Made by a program: the position numbers and the translations under genes. From Roseicitreum antarcticum (GTDB lineage Bacteria > Pseudomonadota > Alphaproteobacteria > Rhodobacterales > Rhodobacteraceae), in contig NZ_CP061498.1 of assembly GCF_014681765.1 (NCBI RefSeq), positions 1,674,001 through 1,738,000 on the forward strand: 64,000 nucleotides of DNA, read 5' to 3'. Each line of letters begins with the position of its first letter. Position 1 is the stretch's first letter. The notes beneath the pieces are model-generated. The model was not told the DNA's origin. It worked only from the letters and a program-made list of their open reading frames with translations, and did no database searches. Positions 41,429 through 51,383 of this stretch are shown here, one piece after another.

Positions 41429-41734
41429 CACAAAGGATCGCGCGCATCAACGTATCGCGTGCCAGTACCCCGTGGGCATGCCCCTCCCGGCACACGCGCC
41501 ACGGCCCCGGCGCTCCAGAACACCCCCCCGAGGGCGGCCAGCCCGCACCCGCCGCACGCGGTGTCACATCGCCCTCTACAGCTTTGACGCATCCAACCTG
41601 TCGACAATCATTGACAGAACGGGTCGTCAGGCCTTAGCAATTGTATGCGAAGGGATGCTACCCAAATCCCGAACAGATCTAACCCCGCACCGTCGATACC
41701 CGGGAACCGACGTACCAACCGGAGGCTTCTTGCA
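41429..41734. other. 306-bp leader region of the B12-sensor gene
   Basis: No gene is seen between sixA and the B12-binding protein. The region is less GC-rich after 41575. It contains overlapping palindromes at 41599-41629 and a strong GGAGG (41721-41725) nine bases before the ATG. Confidence 0.5.
41599..41629. promoter_or_regulatory. PpsR/CrtJ-like TGT-N12-ACA palindrome
   Basis: TGTC-N10-GACA at 41599-41616 fits the TGT-N12-ACA consensus of PpsR/CrtJ. It overlaps a second palindrome TGAC-N10-GTCA at 41612-41629. Both lie about 110-135 bp before the B12-sensor start. Such a match arises by chance about once in a window of this size, so position is the main support. Confidence 0.4.
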
Positions 41735-42598
41735 ATGCAAGCTGATGCACACCCTCAGATAATGCTGGACAAGACAGCCTTCACCAGCGCGCAAGCCCGG
41801 TTTTCGCAATATAAAAGCAATATGGCCCCGCATGAGGTCACGATTCTGGCACAGGAAGTCGTCAATCGGCTGGCGCGCAGATTCACGCCGCAGGTTGAAT
41901 CGCTGGTGCAGAACACCAAGGTCGATCACCTGTGCGATCTCCTGATCGGATCGGACGATACCGCCGCGCTGAATCACATCCTGAAACTGCGCGCCGACGG
42001 CGTGCCGGTCAGCGCATTGTACCTCAGCTACCTCGCAGGCGTCTCGCAATTGCTGGGCGAGCGGTGGGAAGATGACAGCCTCAGCTTTCTGGAGATGACC
42101 ATTGCGGCCGGGCGCATCTATGCGATCATGCGCAGCCTGCGGCAGGTCTTCATCCCGCTCGATCAGACCAAACCCCATGCATGGCGCGCGATTTTCGCCT
42201 CGGTGCCCGGCGATACCCATACGATCGGCGTCACCATGGCCGCAGACCTGTGCCGCAGGCAAGGCTGGCAAATCGACCTGTGCACCGGGCTGGATCATGA
42301 CGCGCTGATCGAGACGGTGCATGCAGGCCAGCAGCCGGTGATCGGCCTGTCGGCCAGCCATGAAGATCTGATTGCCCCCCTGATCCGGCTTCTGCTCGGC
42401 CTGCGGGTCAGCGCGCCGGGTGCTTTCATCTTGCTCAGCGGCAAGATCCTGGACCTGCACCACGACATCGCGCAAGAAGTCGATGTGGACGGCGTCGCCT
42501 CGACCATCGATCAGGCACTGGCGCAGATGCATATGGTGATGCAATCCATCGCGCCAGGCAACCGGACGGAAATCCCGTCCGGCACCAAACCCGCCTGA
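41735..42598 (+). CDS. B12-binding-domain sensor protein, PpaA/AerR-like
   Basis: A 287-residue cytosolic protein. A helical module (about 35-140) contains W111 and a Glu nine residues later (GERWEDDSLSFLE), similar to the cap of B12-dependent regulators. A Rossmann-type B12-binding domain follows with D160-T-H-T-I-G, the D-x-H-x-x-G cobalamin (or heme) ligand motif, and IGLSASHED. In Rhodobacter, PpaA/AerR proteins of this build modulate the repressor PpsR/CrtJ in response to light and oxygen. No DNA-binding domain is present. GGAGG decides ATG 41735. Exact orthology is unproven. Confidence 0.72.
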   Translation: MQADAHPQIMLDKTAFTSAQARFSQYKSNMAPHEVTILAQEVVNRLARRFTPQVESLVQNTKVDHLCDLLIGSDDTAALNHILKLRADGVPVSALYLSYLAGVSQLLGERWEDDSLSFLEMTIAAGRIYAIMRSLRQVFIPLDQTKPHAWRAIFASVPGDTHTIGVTMAADLCRRQGWQIDLCTGLDHDALIETVHAGQQPVIGLSASHEDLIAPLIRLLLGLRVSAPGAFILLSGKILDLHHDIAQEVDVDGVASTIDQALAQMHMVMQSIAPGNRTEIPSGTKPA

Positions 42599-42620
42599 GC
42601 CGGATCGGCCTTTCCGGCGG

Positions 42621-43454
42621 TCAGAACCGTCTGGAATCGGCGGGATATGTGCCCAGAATCTCCAGATAAGACGTGAAATACGTCAGCTCATCCAGCGCGC
42701 GGCGGACATTGGCATCCTCGGGATGCCCTTCGATATCGGCGAAGAACTGCGTCGCCGTGAAGGACCCGCCCACCATGTAGCTTTCCAGCTTTGTCATGTT
42801 CACGCCATTGGTGGCAAATCCGCCCATTGCCTTGTAAAGCGCTGCGGGAATATTGCGCACCCGGAAGACGAAACTGGTCATCATGCCATGCGTACCGCGC
42901 TGGGTCAGATCGGCCTCACGTCCCATGATGAAGAAACGCGTGGTGTTGTTCGACTGGTCTTCGATATGGCGCGCCAGCACCTCCAGCCCATAAATCTCAC
43001 CGGCCAGTTCCGATGCCAGTGCCGCCTTCGCCGGATCGCCAAGGGCTGCGATATGCTTGGCAGACCCGGCGGTATCAGCGCCGGTCACCGCGTCGATGCC
43101 ATGCTCGCGCAAGAACCTTCGGCACTGCCCCAACAACACGGTATGGCTTTGCGCCGATTTCACCTGATCCAGCCGCGTGCCGGGCAGCGCCAGCAGGTTG
43201 ATATGCACCCGCACGAAGGCCTCTTCCACGATACGCAATCCGGATTCGGGCAACAACCGGTGGATGTCTGCAACCCGCCCATAGGTCGAGTTTTCGACCG
43301 GCAGCATCGCCAGATCCACCTCGCCACTGCGGGTGATCTCGATCACATCCTCAAAAGTGCGGCAAGCGATCGCGGTGTGGTCGGGCCGGGCATCGACGCA
43401 AGCCTGATGCGAATATGCCCCGGGTTCACCCTGAAACGCGATTTTTTTTGTCAT
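42621..43454 (-). CDS. pheA: Prephenate dehydratase
   Basis: A monofunctional 277-residue enzyme converting prephenate to phenylpyruvate. The catalytic domain begins KIAFQGEPGAYSHQA and carries the TRF motif in NNTTRFFIMG. The C-terminal ACT domain (SFVFRVRNIPAALYKAMGGFATNGVNMTKLESYMVGG) senses phenylalanine; ESYM replaces the common ESRP. No chorismate mutase is fused. GGGGGCAGAG precedes ATG 43454. It is divergent from the cytochrome gene. Confidence 0.95.
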   Translation of the reverse strand: MTKKIAFQGEPGAYSHQACVDARPDHTAIACRTFEDVIEITRSGEVDLAMLPVENSTYGRVADIHRLLPESGLRIVEEAFVRVHINLLALPGTRLDQVKSAQSHTVLLGQCRRFLREHGIDAVTGADTAGSAKHIAALGDPAKAALASELAGEIYGLEVLARHIEDQSNNTTRFFIMGREADLTQRGTHGMMTSFVFRVRNIPAALYKAMGGFATNGVNMTKLESYMVGGSFTATQFFADIEGHPEDANVRRALDELTYFTSYLEILGTYPADSRRF

Positions 43455-43500
43455 CTCTGCCCCCAATTTTCAGACAATTCGCCCGAAGGGGCGTTTCGTC

Positions 43501-43514
43501 GCGGTAACTACCGC
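43501..43514. promoter_or_regulatory. Palindrome in the pheA/cytochrome divergent region
   Basis: GCGGTA-AC-TACCGC is a perfect inverted repeat with a two-base centre, 47 bp before the pheA start and 64 bp before the cytochrome start. It is a candidate operator for either gene. Confidence 0.35.
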
Positions 43515-43577
43515 TTGAAAACCACAAGGGGAAGCGGATACATACCTCAAAATCGGCAAGACAGCATGGGATGCGAT

Positions 43578-44096
43578 ATGTTCGACACAATGGTTTTCAC
43601 CAAGGCTCTGGCGGCTCTGTGCGGGGCGCTTCTGGTTTTTCTGGTTGGGGCATGGATCGCAAACGCGCTTTATGTACCGCTCAACGCGGATGCGCCAGCC
43701 GCATATGCCATTGATACCGGCACCGACGAAGCCGATACCGATGCAGAACCGGTCGCTGAAGTGCCGTTTGAAGAATTATACGCCTCCGCCGATCCCGCTG
43801 CCGGGTCGCGCGTCTGGAACCAATGCCGCGCCTGCCATGCGCTGGAAGCCGGGCGCAACGGCGTCGGCCCCTACCTGCACGGCGTCGTTGGCCGTCCCAT
43901 CGGCACCGCGGAAGGCTATGGCAACTATTCCGGCGCCTTGGCGCAGGTCGGGGAAGCCTGGACGCCAGAGCTGATCTCTCACTTTATCGAGAACCCGCGC
44001 GGCGTCGCACCGGGCACCTCGATGTCCTACTCGGGCCTGGGTTCAGCCGAAGATCGCGCCAACCTGATCGCCTATATCGAGCAGGAATCGCAATAA
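43578..44096 (+). CDS. cycY: Membrane-anchored cytochrome c (cytochrome cy type)
   Basis: A 172-residue class I cytochrome c. The uncleaved N-terminal anchor (VFTKALAALCGALLVFLVGAWIANALY) is followed by an acidic Ala/Asp/Glu linker of about 40 residues. The heme site is CRACH (83-87) and the axial Met is near 149 in GTSMSYSG. In Rhodobacter cytochrome cy carries electrons from bc1 to oxidases or the reaction centre while tethered to the membrane. ATG 43578 matches the MFDTM start of known homologs; an ATG 12 bases upstream is possible. An intrinsic terminator follows. Confidence 0.9.
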   Translation: MFDTMVFTKALAALCGALLVFLVGAWIANALYVPLNADAPAAYAIDTGTDEADTDAEPVAEVPFEELYASADPAAGSRVWNQCRACHALEAGRNGVGPYLHGVVGRPIGTAEGYGNYSGALAQVGEAWTPELISHFIENPRGVAPGTSMSYSGLGSAEDRANLIAYIEQESQ

Positions 44097-44123
44097 ACCG
44101 CCCCATCTGGTGCGAATTGTGAC

Positions 44124-44151
44124 AGGCCATCCCTTCCGGGGTGGCCTTTTT
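44124..44151 (+). terminator. Intrinsic terminator after the cytochrome gene
   Basis: A 10-bp stem (44124-44133 with 44138-44147), with one G-T pair, a ttcc loop and a T-run at 44147-44151. It is 27 bp past the cytochrome stop and separates it from yejA. Confidence 0.85.
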
Positions 44152-44310
44152 GCTGCCCGCCGCCGGGCGTCAACCGCATAGCGGCGCGACGCATTCGTTC
44201 AAATTGCCTTGTGCCGGAGCAATTTCGCCAGCTTGAGCATCGACAGACGGAAAATTAACCTAAATACTGCCCAATCATCCAAACGCCGCCATCCCACAGG
44301 AGCCCCGTGT

Positions 44311-46248
44311 ATGACACCCACCGCCCCCCGCCAGTTCGATGCGATGCTCGGCAAAGCGCAGGCCATCGCCACGCCACGCCCGGACATGCTGACCATGGGG
44401 CTTTGCGGCTTGTCGGCGGTGCTGTGGCTGGGCTGGGCCAGCACGGCGCAAGGGCAGGCGCAGATGGAGGGTGAGGTTATCACCTCACACGGCATCTCAA
44501 CCTTCGGCGATCTGAAATACCCCGCCGATTACCCGCATCTGGACTATGTGAATCCCGACGCGCCGAAGGGTGGCGAAATCGCGGTCTGGGCGCCGGGCGG
44601 CTTTGATTCGATGCATCCTTTCACCGTGTCGGGCCGGGCGGGCGCGCTGTCGTCGATCTTCTTCGAATCCATGCTGACCGGCACAGCCGATGAGATCGGC
44701 GCGTCCTATTGCCTGCTGTGCGAGACGATGGAATACCCCGAAGATCGCTCTTGGGTGACCTTCAACATCCGCCCCGAGGCACGGTTTTCCGACGGCACGC
44801 CCCTGACCGCAGACGATGCGCTGTTCAGCTACGAAATCTTGCTGGAAAAGGGCCTGCCGGAATTCCGCGCCATCCTGAGCCAGCAGGTCGAACGGGTCGA
44901 GGTTGAGGGCGATCACCGCGTTACCTACTATTTCAATCCAGATTTTCCGCCGCGCGATCTGCCCGCGTTGGTGGGCGGACTGTCGGTTTTCTCGCGCGCC
45001 GATTACGTGGAAAATGACCGCGACTTTGAGGTGTCCAGCATGGAGCCCATGCTGGGCTCTGCCCCCTATACGCTGGACCGCGCGCGCGACAACACGCTGG
45101 TCTATGCGCGCAACCCCGATTACTGGGGCTGGCACCTGCCGATCATGCAGGGCCGATCGAACTTTGATCGTATCCGCGTTGAATACTATGCCGATTACAC
45201 CGCCGCGTTTGAGGGTTTCAAGGCTGGGGCCTATACCTTCCGCGATGAGGCTTCATCGTTGATCTGGGCCACCGGCTATGATTTCCCCGACGTCGCGGAC
45301 GGCCATGTGATCAAGGCCGAACTGCCCAACGGCAATATCTCCACCGGACAGGCCTTCATCCTGAACTTGCGCCGCCAGAAACTGCAAGACCCCCGCGTGC
45401 GCGAAGCCATCAGCATGATGTTCAACTTTGAATGGTCGAACGAGACGCTGTTCTACGGCATCTACGCCCGCAACCACTCCTTGTGGGAAAACAGCGATCT
45501 TGCCGCCAGCGGCCAGCCGTCGGCGGAAGAACTGGCCCTTCTGGAACCGCTGGCTGACATGCTGCCGCCCGGCGTGCTGGACGCCCCCCCCGTGATGGCG
45601 CCCGAATCCAGCGCCACGCGGCAGTTGGACCGGGGCAACCTGCGCCGCGCCTCGGCCCTGTTGTCTGAAGCAGGGTGGGACGTCGGCAACGATGGCCTGC
45701 GCCGCAACGCGGACGGGGAGGTGCTGACGCTGGAATTCCTCAACGACAGCCAGAGCTTCGACCGCGTCATCAACCCCTATGTCGAAAACCTGCGCGCCCT
45801 GGGCATTGATGCGCGCCACAACCGCGTGGACAATGCGCAGGCGGTCAACCGCGAACGGTCCTATGATTTCGACATCACCACCGATCAGCTGCCCATGTCG
45901 GAAATCCCATCCTCAAGCCTGATGCAATTCTTCGGCTCGGAAACCGCCGACCAATCGACCCGCAACAAGATGGGCCTGCGGTCCGAGGCTGTGGACAGCC
46001 TGATCCGTACCGTGCTGGATGCCGAAAGCCAGGAAGAACTGACGCATTCCGTGCGCGCGCTGGACCGGGTGCTGCGCGCTTACCAGTTCCGCGTGCCGCA
46101 ATGGTTCAAAAACGCCCATACGGTCGCCTATTTCGACCAGTACGGCTATCCTGACCCGCTGCCGCCCCATGCCCGCGGCGAGCTTGATTTCTGGTGGTTC
46201 GACGCCGACAAGGCGGCCCAGTTACGGGCAGACGGCGCGTTGCGGTAA
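44311..46248 (+). CDS. yejA: Peptide ABC transporter solute-binding protein YejA
   Basis: A 645-residue family 5 extracellular binding protein. A hydrophobic signal (MLTMGLCGLSAVLWLGWASTAQG) starts about 28 residues after the ATG. The mature domain begins with ITSHGISTFGDLKYPADYPHLDYVNPDAPKGG, the YejA opening. CAGGAG precedes ATG 44311. It feeds the YejBEF importer for oligopeptides, known in enteric bacteria for microcin C uptake. The N-terminal extension before the signal core is longer than usual. Confidence 0.92.
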   Translation: MTPTAPRQFDAMLGKAQAIATPRPDMLTMGLCGLSAVLWLGWASTAQGQAQMEGEVITSHGISTFGDLKYPADYPHLDYVNPDAPKGGEIAVWAPGGFDSMHPFTVSGRAGALSSIFFESMLTGTADEIGASYCLLCETMEYPEDRSWVTFNIRPEARFSDGTPLTADDALFSYEILLEKGLPEFRAILSQQVERVEVEGDHRVTYYFNPDFPPRDLPALVGGLSVFSRADYVENDRDFEVSSMEPMLGSAPYTLDRARDNTLVYARNPDYWGWHLPIMQGRSNFDRIRVEYYADYTAAFEGFKAGAYTFRDEASSLIWATGYDFPDVADGHVIKAELPNGNISTGQAFILNLRRQKLQDPRVREAISMMFNFEWSNETLFYGIYARNHSLWENSDLAASGQPSAEELALLEPLADMLPPGVLDAPPVMAPESSATRQLDRGNLRRASALLSEAGWDVGNDGLRRNADGEVLTLEFLNDSQSFDRVINPYVENLRALGIDARHNRVDNAQAVNRERSYDFDITTDQLPMSEIPSSSLMQFFGSETADQSTRNKMGLRSEAVDSLIRTVLDAESQEELTHSVRALDRVLRAYQFRVPQWFKNAHTVAYFDQYGYPDPLPPHARGELDFWWFDADKAAQLRADGALR

Positions 46249-46257
46249 GGGCGCCCC

Positions 46258-47346
46258 ATGACCAGCTATATCCTGCGGCGTCTTCTGCTGATCATTCCGA
46301 CATTGTTCGGGATCATGCTGATCAACTTTGCCCTCACCCAATTCGTGCCCGGCGGCCCGATCGAACAGATCCTTGCGCGAATGGAAGGGTCTGGCGATGT
46401 GTTTGAGGGCTTTGCAGGCGGCGGCGATGCAGGGTCGTCCGCGATGCAGGGCGATGACCGCTACATGGGTTCGCGCGGGTTGCCACCCGAATTCATCGCC
46501 GATCTGGAACGGCAGTTCGGCTTCGACAAACCGCCCCTGGAACGCTTCCTGACCATGATGTGGGACTACATGCGCTTCGATTTCGGCGAAAGCTACTTCC
46601 GCTCGATCAGCGTGCTGGATCTGGTGAAGGAAAAGCTGCCGGTGTCGATCAGCCTTGGCCTGTGGTCCACGCTCATCGCCTATCTGGTGTCGATCCCGTT
46701 GGGCATCCGCAAGGCGGTGCGCGACGGGTCGAAATTCGACACCTGGACCAGCGCGGCGATCATCGTGGGCTATGCCATCCCCGGCTTCCTCTTCGCGATC
46801 TTGCTTCTGGTGCTGTTCGCGGGCGGGTCCTACTGGCAGATATTCCCGTCGCGCGGCCTGACCTCGGGGCGCGATGTCTGGGAAACGCTGTCGCCCTTGG
46901 GCAAGGTGGCCGATTACTTCTGGCACATCGCCCTGCCGGTGCTGGCATCGACCATCGCGGCCTTCGCCACGCTGACGCTGCTGACAAAGAACAGCTTCCT
47001 CGATGAGATCCGCAAGCAATATGTCATTACCGCGCGCGCCAAGGGGCTGGCCGAACGGCAGGTGCTCTACGGGCATGTGTTTCGCAACGCCATGCTGATC
47101 GTCATCGCGGGGTTTCCGGCGGTCTTCGTGTCGGTCTTCTTCGGCGGATCGCTCATCATCGAGACGATCTTCAGCCTTGACGGTCTGGGCCGGCTCGGGT
47201 TCGAGGCCGCTGTGGCGCGCGACTACCCCGTGATCTTCGGCACGCTCTTTGTTTTTGGCTTGATCGGGTTGGTTGTGGGCCTTCTGTCCGACCTGATGTA
47301 TGTCTGGATCGACCCGCGCATCGACTTTGAATCGCGGGAGACCTGA
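46258..47346 (+). CDS. yejB: Peptide ABC transporter permease YejB
   Basis: A 362-residue permease of the DppB/OppB type. It starts [25 protein letters not shown] periplasmic segment with Gly-rich sequence ([12 protein letters not shown]) is typical of YejB. Six hydrophobic helices follow, and the EAA loop is [24 protein letters not shown]. It lies nine bases after yejA and five before yejE. Confidence 0.93.
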   Translation: MTSYILRRLLLIIPTLFGIMLINFALTQFVPGGPIEQILARMEGSGDVFEGFAGGGDAGSSAMQGDDRYMGSRGLPPEFIADLERQFGFDKPPLERFLTMMWDYMRFDFGESYFRSISVLDLVKEKLPVSISLGLWSTLIAYLVSIPLGIRKAVRDGSKFDTWTSAAIIVGYAIPGFLFAILLLVLFAGGSYWQIFPSRGLTSGRDVWETLSPLGKVADYFWHIALPVLASTIAAFATLTLLTKNSFLDEIRKQYVITARAKGLAERQVLYGHVFRNAMLIVIAGFPAVFVSVFFGGSLIIETIFSLDGLGRLGFEAAVARDYPVIFGTLFVFGLIGLVVGLLSDLMYVWIDPRIDFESRET

Positions 47347-47351
47347 GGCCC

Positions 47352-48518
47352 ATGCAAGACCATACCCCCGCCTATACCATCCCAGACACGCCGCCGCGCG
47401 GGCGCCTTGGCATCCGCCTGTCCCCGCTGAATCAGCGCCGCTGGCACAACTTCTGCGCCAACCGGCGGGCCTGGTGGTCACTGGTGATCTTTGGCGTGCT
47501 GTTCGGCCTGTCGCTCTTTGCCGAATTCATCGCCAATGACAAACCCATCATGGTCCAGCACCGGGGCGAGTATTACTTTCCCATCTTCCAGTTCCATCCC
47601 GAAACCGCCTTCGGCGGCGATTTCCTGACCGAAGCCATCTACCGCGACGCCGAGGTGCGCTGCCTGATCGAGACCGGCGGCGCCGAACTGTGCCTCTACG
47701 AGCCGGAGGAAGCCGCCATCCAGGCGGAAACGGGTATCATCGAAGGCACGCCCGTCGTACCCGGCTGGATGATCTGGCCGCCGATCCCCTACAGCTACAA
47801 CACCGTCAACGACCTCGACGGCCCAGCGCCCTCGGCCCCCGATGCAAACCACTGGCTGGGTACCGATGATACGGCGCGCGACGTGGCCGCGCGGGTGATC
47901 TACGGCTTCCGCCTGTCGGTGTTCTTCGCGCTGGTGGTGACGCTGCTGACCTCGGTCATCGGGATCGCGGCGGGTGCGGTGCAGGGGTTCTTTGGCGGGC
48001 TGGTCGACCTGATCTTTCAGCGCGTGATCGAGCTTTGGGGCTCCATGCCCTCGCTCTATATCATCATCATCGTTGCCGCGATCTTTCAGATGAACTTCTG
48101 GTTGCTGGTCTTCTTGATGACGCTGTTTGGCTGGACGGCGCTGGTGGGCGTGGTGCGCGCCGAATTCCTGCGTGCGCGCAACTTTGAATATGTCCGCGCC
48201 GCCCGCGCGCTGGGGGTGTCGAACCTTACCATCATGGTGCGCCATGTGCTGCCCAACGCCATGGTGGCCACCCTGACGCTGCTGCCCTTCATCATCACTG
48301 GCACCATCGGCGGGCTGGCCTCGCTGGATTTTCTGGGCTTCGGCCTGCCGTCCTCGGCCCCGTCGCTGGGCGAACTGACGCTTCAGGCGAAGCAGAACCT
48401 GCAAGCCACCTGGCTGGGCTTCAGCGCATTTTTCACCTTCGCCATCATGCTGTCGCTGCTTGTGTTCATCTTCGAGGGCGTGCGCGACGCCTATGATCCC
48501 CGAAAGACCTTCCAATGA
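47352..48518 (+). CDS. yejE: Peptide ABC transporter permease YejE
   Basis: A 388-residue DppC/OppC-type permease. Its first membrane helix is preceded by LSPLNQRRWHNFCANRRAWWSL. A long periplasmic insertion (about 60-165) is characteristic of YejE. The EAA loop is NFEYVRAARALGVSNLTIMVRHVLPNA. The stop overlaps the yejF start (ATGA). Confidence 0.93.
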   Translation: MQDHTPAYTIPDTPPRGRLGIRLSPLNQRRWHNFCANRRAWWSLVIFGVLFGLSLFAEFIANDKPIMVQHRGEYYFPIFQFHPETAFGGDFLTEAIYRDAEVRCLIETGGAELCLYEPEEAAIQAETGIIEGTPVVPGWMIWPPIPYSYNTVNDLDGPAPSAPDANHWLGTDDTARDVAARVIYGFRLSVFFALVVTLLTSVIGIAAGAVQGFFGGLVDLIFQRVIELWGSMPSLYIIIIVAAIFQMNFWLLVFLMTLFGWTALVGVVRAEFLRARNFEYVRAARALGVSNLTIMVRHVLPNAMVATLTLLPFIITGTIGGLASLDFLGFGLPSSAPSLGELTLQAKQNLQATWLGFSAFFTFAIMLSLLVFIFEGVRDAYDPRKTFQ

Positions 48519-50119
48519 GCGCCGTGCTGAAAGTCGATAACCTGTCGGTCACCTTCCGGCAGGACGGGCGTGACATCCAGGCGGTGCGCGGCGTTTCCTT
48601 CCATGTCGGGCGGGGCGAAACCGTGGCGCTGGTGGGCGAATCGGGGTCGGGAAAATCGGTCACGGCGCTGTCCACCGTGTCGCTGATCCCCGATTCCGCA
48701 ACCGTCACCGGCTCGGTCAGCTACCTTGGCACCGAAATGGTGGGTGCGGCCGAACCTGATCTGCGCCGGGTGCGCGGCAATGACATCAGCTTCATCTTTC
48801 AAGAGCCGATGACCAGCCTCAACCCCCTGCACACGATTGAAAAACAGCTGGCGGAATCGCTGGCCCTGCATCAGGGGCTGGCGGGCAAGGCGGCGCGCGC
48901 GCGCATCATCGAACTGCTGGAAAAGGTCGGCATCCGTGACGCGGAAACCCGGCTGGGGGCCTATCCGCACCAATTGTCGGGCGGGCAGCGGCAGCGGGTG
49001 ATGATCGCCATGGCGCTGGCCAATGGCCCCGACCTGTTGGTCGCCGACGAACCGACCACCGCGCTGGATGTGACAATTCAGGCTCAGATCCTCGACCTGC
49101 TGACCGATCTGAAAGAGGCCGAGGGGATGAGCATGCTGTTCATCACCCATGACCTCAACATCGTGCGCCGCATCGCCGACCGCGTCTGCGTCATGCAGGG
49201 CGGCGAGATCGTGGAACAAGGGCCGACCGATGAGGTGTTCACCAACCCTCAGCACCCCTATACCCGCAAACTGCTGGGCGCGACCTCTACGGGCACCCCC
49301 GGCCCCGTGCCCACAGGCGCGCCCGAGGTGTTGCGCACCGACAACCTGCGCGTCTGGTTCCCCATCCATCGCGGCTTCCTCCGCCGGGTCACGGGCCATA
49401 TCAAGGCGGTGAACGCGGCCAGCCTGACCCTGCACGCGGGCGAGACGCTGGGCGTCGTGGGCGAATCAGGATCGGGCAAAACCACGCTGGCGCTGGCCAT
49501 CATGCGCCTGATCTCCAGCAAGGGGCCGATCGTCTTCCAGGGTCGGGACATTCAGGGGCAAACCTCGAAGCAATTGCGCGCCCTGCGCCGCGATGTGCAG
49601 ATCGTGTTTCAAGATCCGTTTGGCAGCCTGTCGCCCCGCATGACTGTTGAGCAGATCATCGCCGAAGGGCTGGGCGTGCATGGCGTCCCTGATGGCCGTC
49701 CGTTGCGTGAGGTTGTCGCCCAGATGATGGCCGAGGTCGGCCTCGACCCTGCCACCATGGCGCGCTACCCGCATGAATTTTCCGGCGGGCAGCGCCAGCG
49801 CATCGCCATTGCCCGCGCCATGGTGCTGCGCCCGAAACTGCTGGTGCTGGACGAACCGACATCAGCCCTCGACATGACCGTGCAGGTGCAGATCGTGACG
49901 CTGTTGCGCGAGTTGCAGGCGAAATACGGGCTGGCCTATCTGTTCATCAGCCACGATCTGCGCGTCATCCGGGCGCTGTCGCATCAGGTCATGGTGATGA
50001 AACACGGCGATGTGGTCGAAGCAGGTCCGGCCGAACAGCTCTTCAACGCGCCGAAATCGGATTACACACGCGCCTTGATGGCGGCGGCATTTGACATCAA
50101 GGTACACGAAAAGCTGTAA
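48515..50119 (+). CDS. yejF: Peptide ABC transporter, duplicated ATP-binding protein YejF
   Basis: A 534-residue protein with two complete ATPase domains. The first has Walker [10 protein letters not shown], signature LSGGQRQRV and Walker [13 protein letters not shown]. The second (from about residue 275) has [18 protein letters not shown] and [12 protein letters not shown]. Each is followed by an oligopeptide-transporter C-terminal extension ([24 protein letters not shown]). It powers YejBE and is last in yejABEF. Confidence 0.95.
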   Translation: MSAVLKVDNLSVTFRQDGRDIQAVRGVSFHVGRGETVALVGESGSGKSVTALSTVSLIPDSATVTGSVSYLGTEMVGAAEPDLRRVRGNDISFIFQEPMTSLNPLHTIEKQLAESLALHQGLAGKAARARIIELLEKVGIRDAETRLGAYPHQLSGGQRQRVMIAMALANGPDLLVADEPTTALDVTIQAQILDLLTDLKEAEGMSMLFITHDLNIVRRIADRVCVMQGGEIVEQGPTDEVFTNPQHPYTRKLLGATSTGTPGPVPTGAPEVLRTDNLRVWFPIHRGFLRRVTGHIKAVNAASLTLHAGETLGVVGESGSGKTTLALAIMRLISSKGPIVFQGRDIQGQTSKQLRALRRDVQIVFQDPFGSLSPRMTVEQIIAEGLGVHGVPDGRPLREVVAQMMAEVGLDPATMARYPHEFSGGQRQRIAIARAMVLRPKLLVLDEPTSALDMTVQVQIVTLLRELQAKYGLAYLFISHDLRVIRALSHQVMVMKHGDVVEAGPAEQLFNAPKSDYTRALMAAAFDIKVHEKL

Positions 50120-50146
50120 TTCGGGGGCGGCCATGGAAGTGTGGGC

Positions 50147-51364
50147 ATGAAAATTCTGTTCATCCATCAGAATTTTCCCGGTCAGTTCCTGCACCTCGCC
50201 CCCGCGCTGAAGGCGCGCGGGCATCAGGTACTGGCGCTGACCGCCGCGCATAACCAGCGCGAAAGCCCCGTAGAAACCGTCCGCTACCCCTTCCCCGATC
50301 CGGCCCCCGACCCCGGCCAGACCCGGCTGGGCCGCACCTTCACCGCCATGACCGACAGGGGCCACCGCGCCGCCCGCGCCGCCCGTCAACTGCGCGACCG
50401 GCACGGGTTTGTCCCCGATGTGGTCTTCGGCCATTGCGGCTGGGGCGAGACGTTGTTCTTGCACGAGGTCTGGCCCGATGCCCGCCACCTGAGCTATGCG
50501 GAATTCTTCTATGGCAGCACCGGGCTCGATGTCGGTTTTGATCCCGAATTCAGCACCGACCCGTTTGACAGCGCGCTGTCGGTTACCGCGCGGCAGGCGC
50601 ATCTGGCGCTGGCCATGCTTCATGCCAACGCCGCCCTGACGCCGACCGAGTTTCAGGCCGACACGTTCCCCGCCGCTTTCCGCGACCGGCTGACCATCAT
50701 CCATGACGGCATCGACACCGCCCGCCTGACGCCCGACCCGTCGGCCACCGTCACCCTGCCCGATGGCACCACCCTGCGCGCGGGCGATGAGGTGCTGACC
50801 TTCATGAACCGCAATCTGGAACCCTACAGGGGCTATCACATCTTCATGCGCGCCCTGCCCGATGTGCTGGCCGCCCGGCCCCATGCGCGCGTGGTGATCG
50901 TCGGCGGGGACGACGTCAGCTATGGTGCCCGCCCGCCCGCTGGACGCAGTTGGAAAACCATCTTCCTGGATGAAGTCGCCGACCGGCTGGACCCCACGCG
51001 CGTGCATTTCACCGGCAAGCTGCCCTACGACACCTATATGCGGCTGATGCAGGTCACGCGCGTGCATGCCTATCTGACGGTGCCTTTCGTGCTGTCATGG
51101 TCGCTGCTGGAAGCGATGAGCATGGGATGCGCCATCGTCGCCTCCAAAACCGCCCCGGTGCAAGAGGTCATCACCGACGGCGTACACGGGCGGCTGGTAG
51201 ATTTCTTCGACATCGACGGCTGGGCCACCACCCTGACCGACGCGCTTGCCTACCCCGAAAGCTTCAGATCGCTGCGCCACAACGCCCGCGCCCACGTGGT
51301 CGAGAATTACGACCTGCGCAGCATCTGCCTGCCCCGGCTGATCCGGTTCGTCGAAGCGTGCTGA
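50147..51364 (+). CDS. GT4-family glycosyltransferase
   Basis: A 405-residue enzyme of GT-B fold beginning MKILFIHQNFPGQFLHLAPAL, a form common to WsaF/YqgM-like glycosyltransferases. The donor half has FMNRNLEPYRGYHIFMRALP, VVIVGGDDVSYG and SWSLLEAMSMGCAIVASKT. GGAAG before ATG 50147 decides the start over a GTG six bases upstream. It lies 27 bp after yejF, so it may be co-transcribed, and it converges on serB. The acceptor is unknown. Confidence 0.85.
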   Translation: MKILFIHQNFPGQFLHLAPALKARGHQVLALTAAHNQRESPVETVRYPFPDPAPDPGQTRLGRTFTAMTDRGHRAARAARQLRDRHGFVPDVVFGHCGWGETLFLHEVWPDARHLSYAEFFYGSTGLDVGFDPEFSTDPFDSALSVTARQAHLALAMLHANAALTPTEFQADTFPAAFRDRLTIIHDGIDTARLTPDPSATVTLPDGTTLRAGDEVLTFMNRNLEPYRGYHIFMRALPDVLAARPHARVVIVGGDDVSYGARPPAGRSWKTIFLDEVADRLDPTRVHFTGKLPYDTYMRLMQVTRVHAYLTVPFVLSWSLLEAMSMGCAIVASKTAPVQEVITDGVHGRLVDFFDIDGWATTLTDALAYPESFRSLRHNARAHVVENYDLRSICLPRLIRFVEAC

Positions 51365-51383
51365 ACGCCGCCGGGCCCCGGCC

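Noticed and set aside
41429-41734. Cobalamin riboswitch before the B12-binding protein gene
   Set aside because: I could not find a B12-box-like conserved core or a supporting fold in the 306-bp leader.
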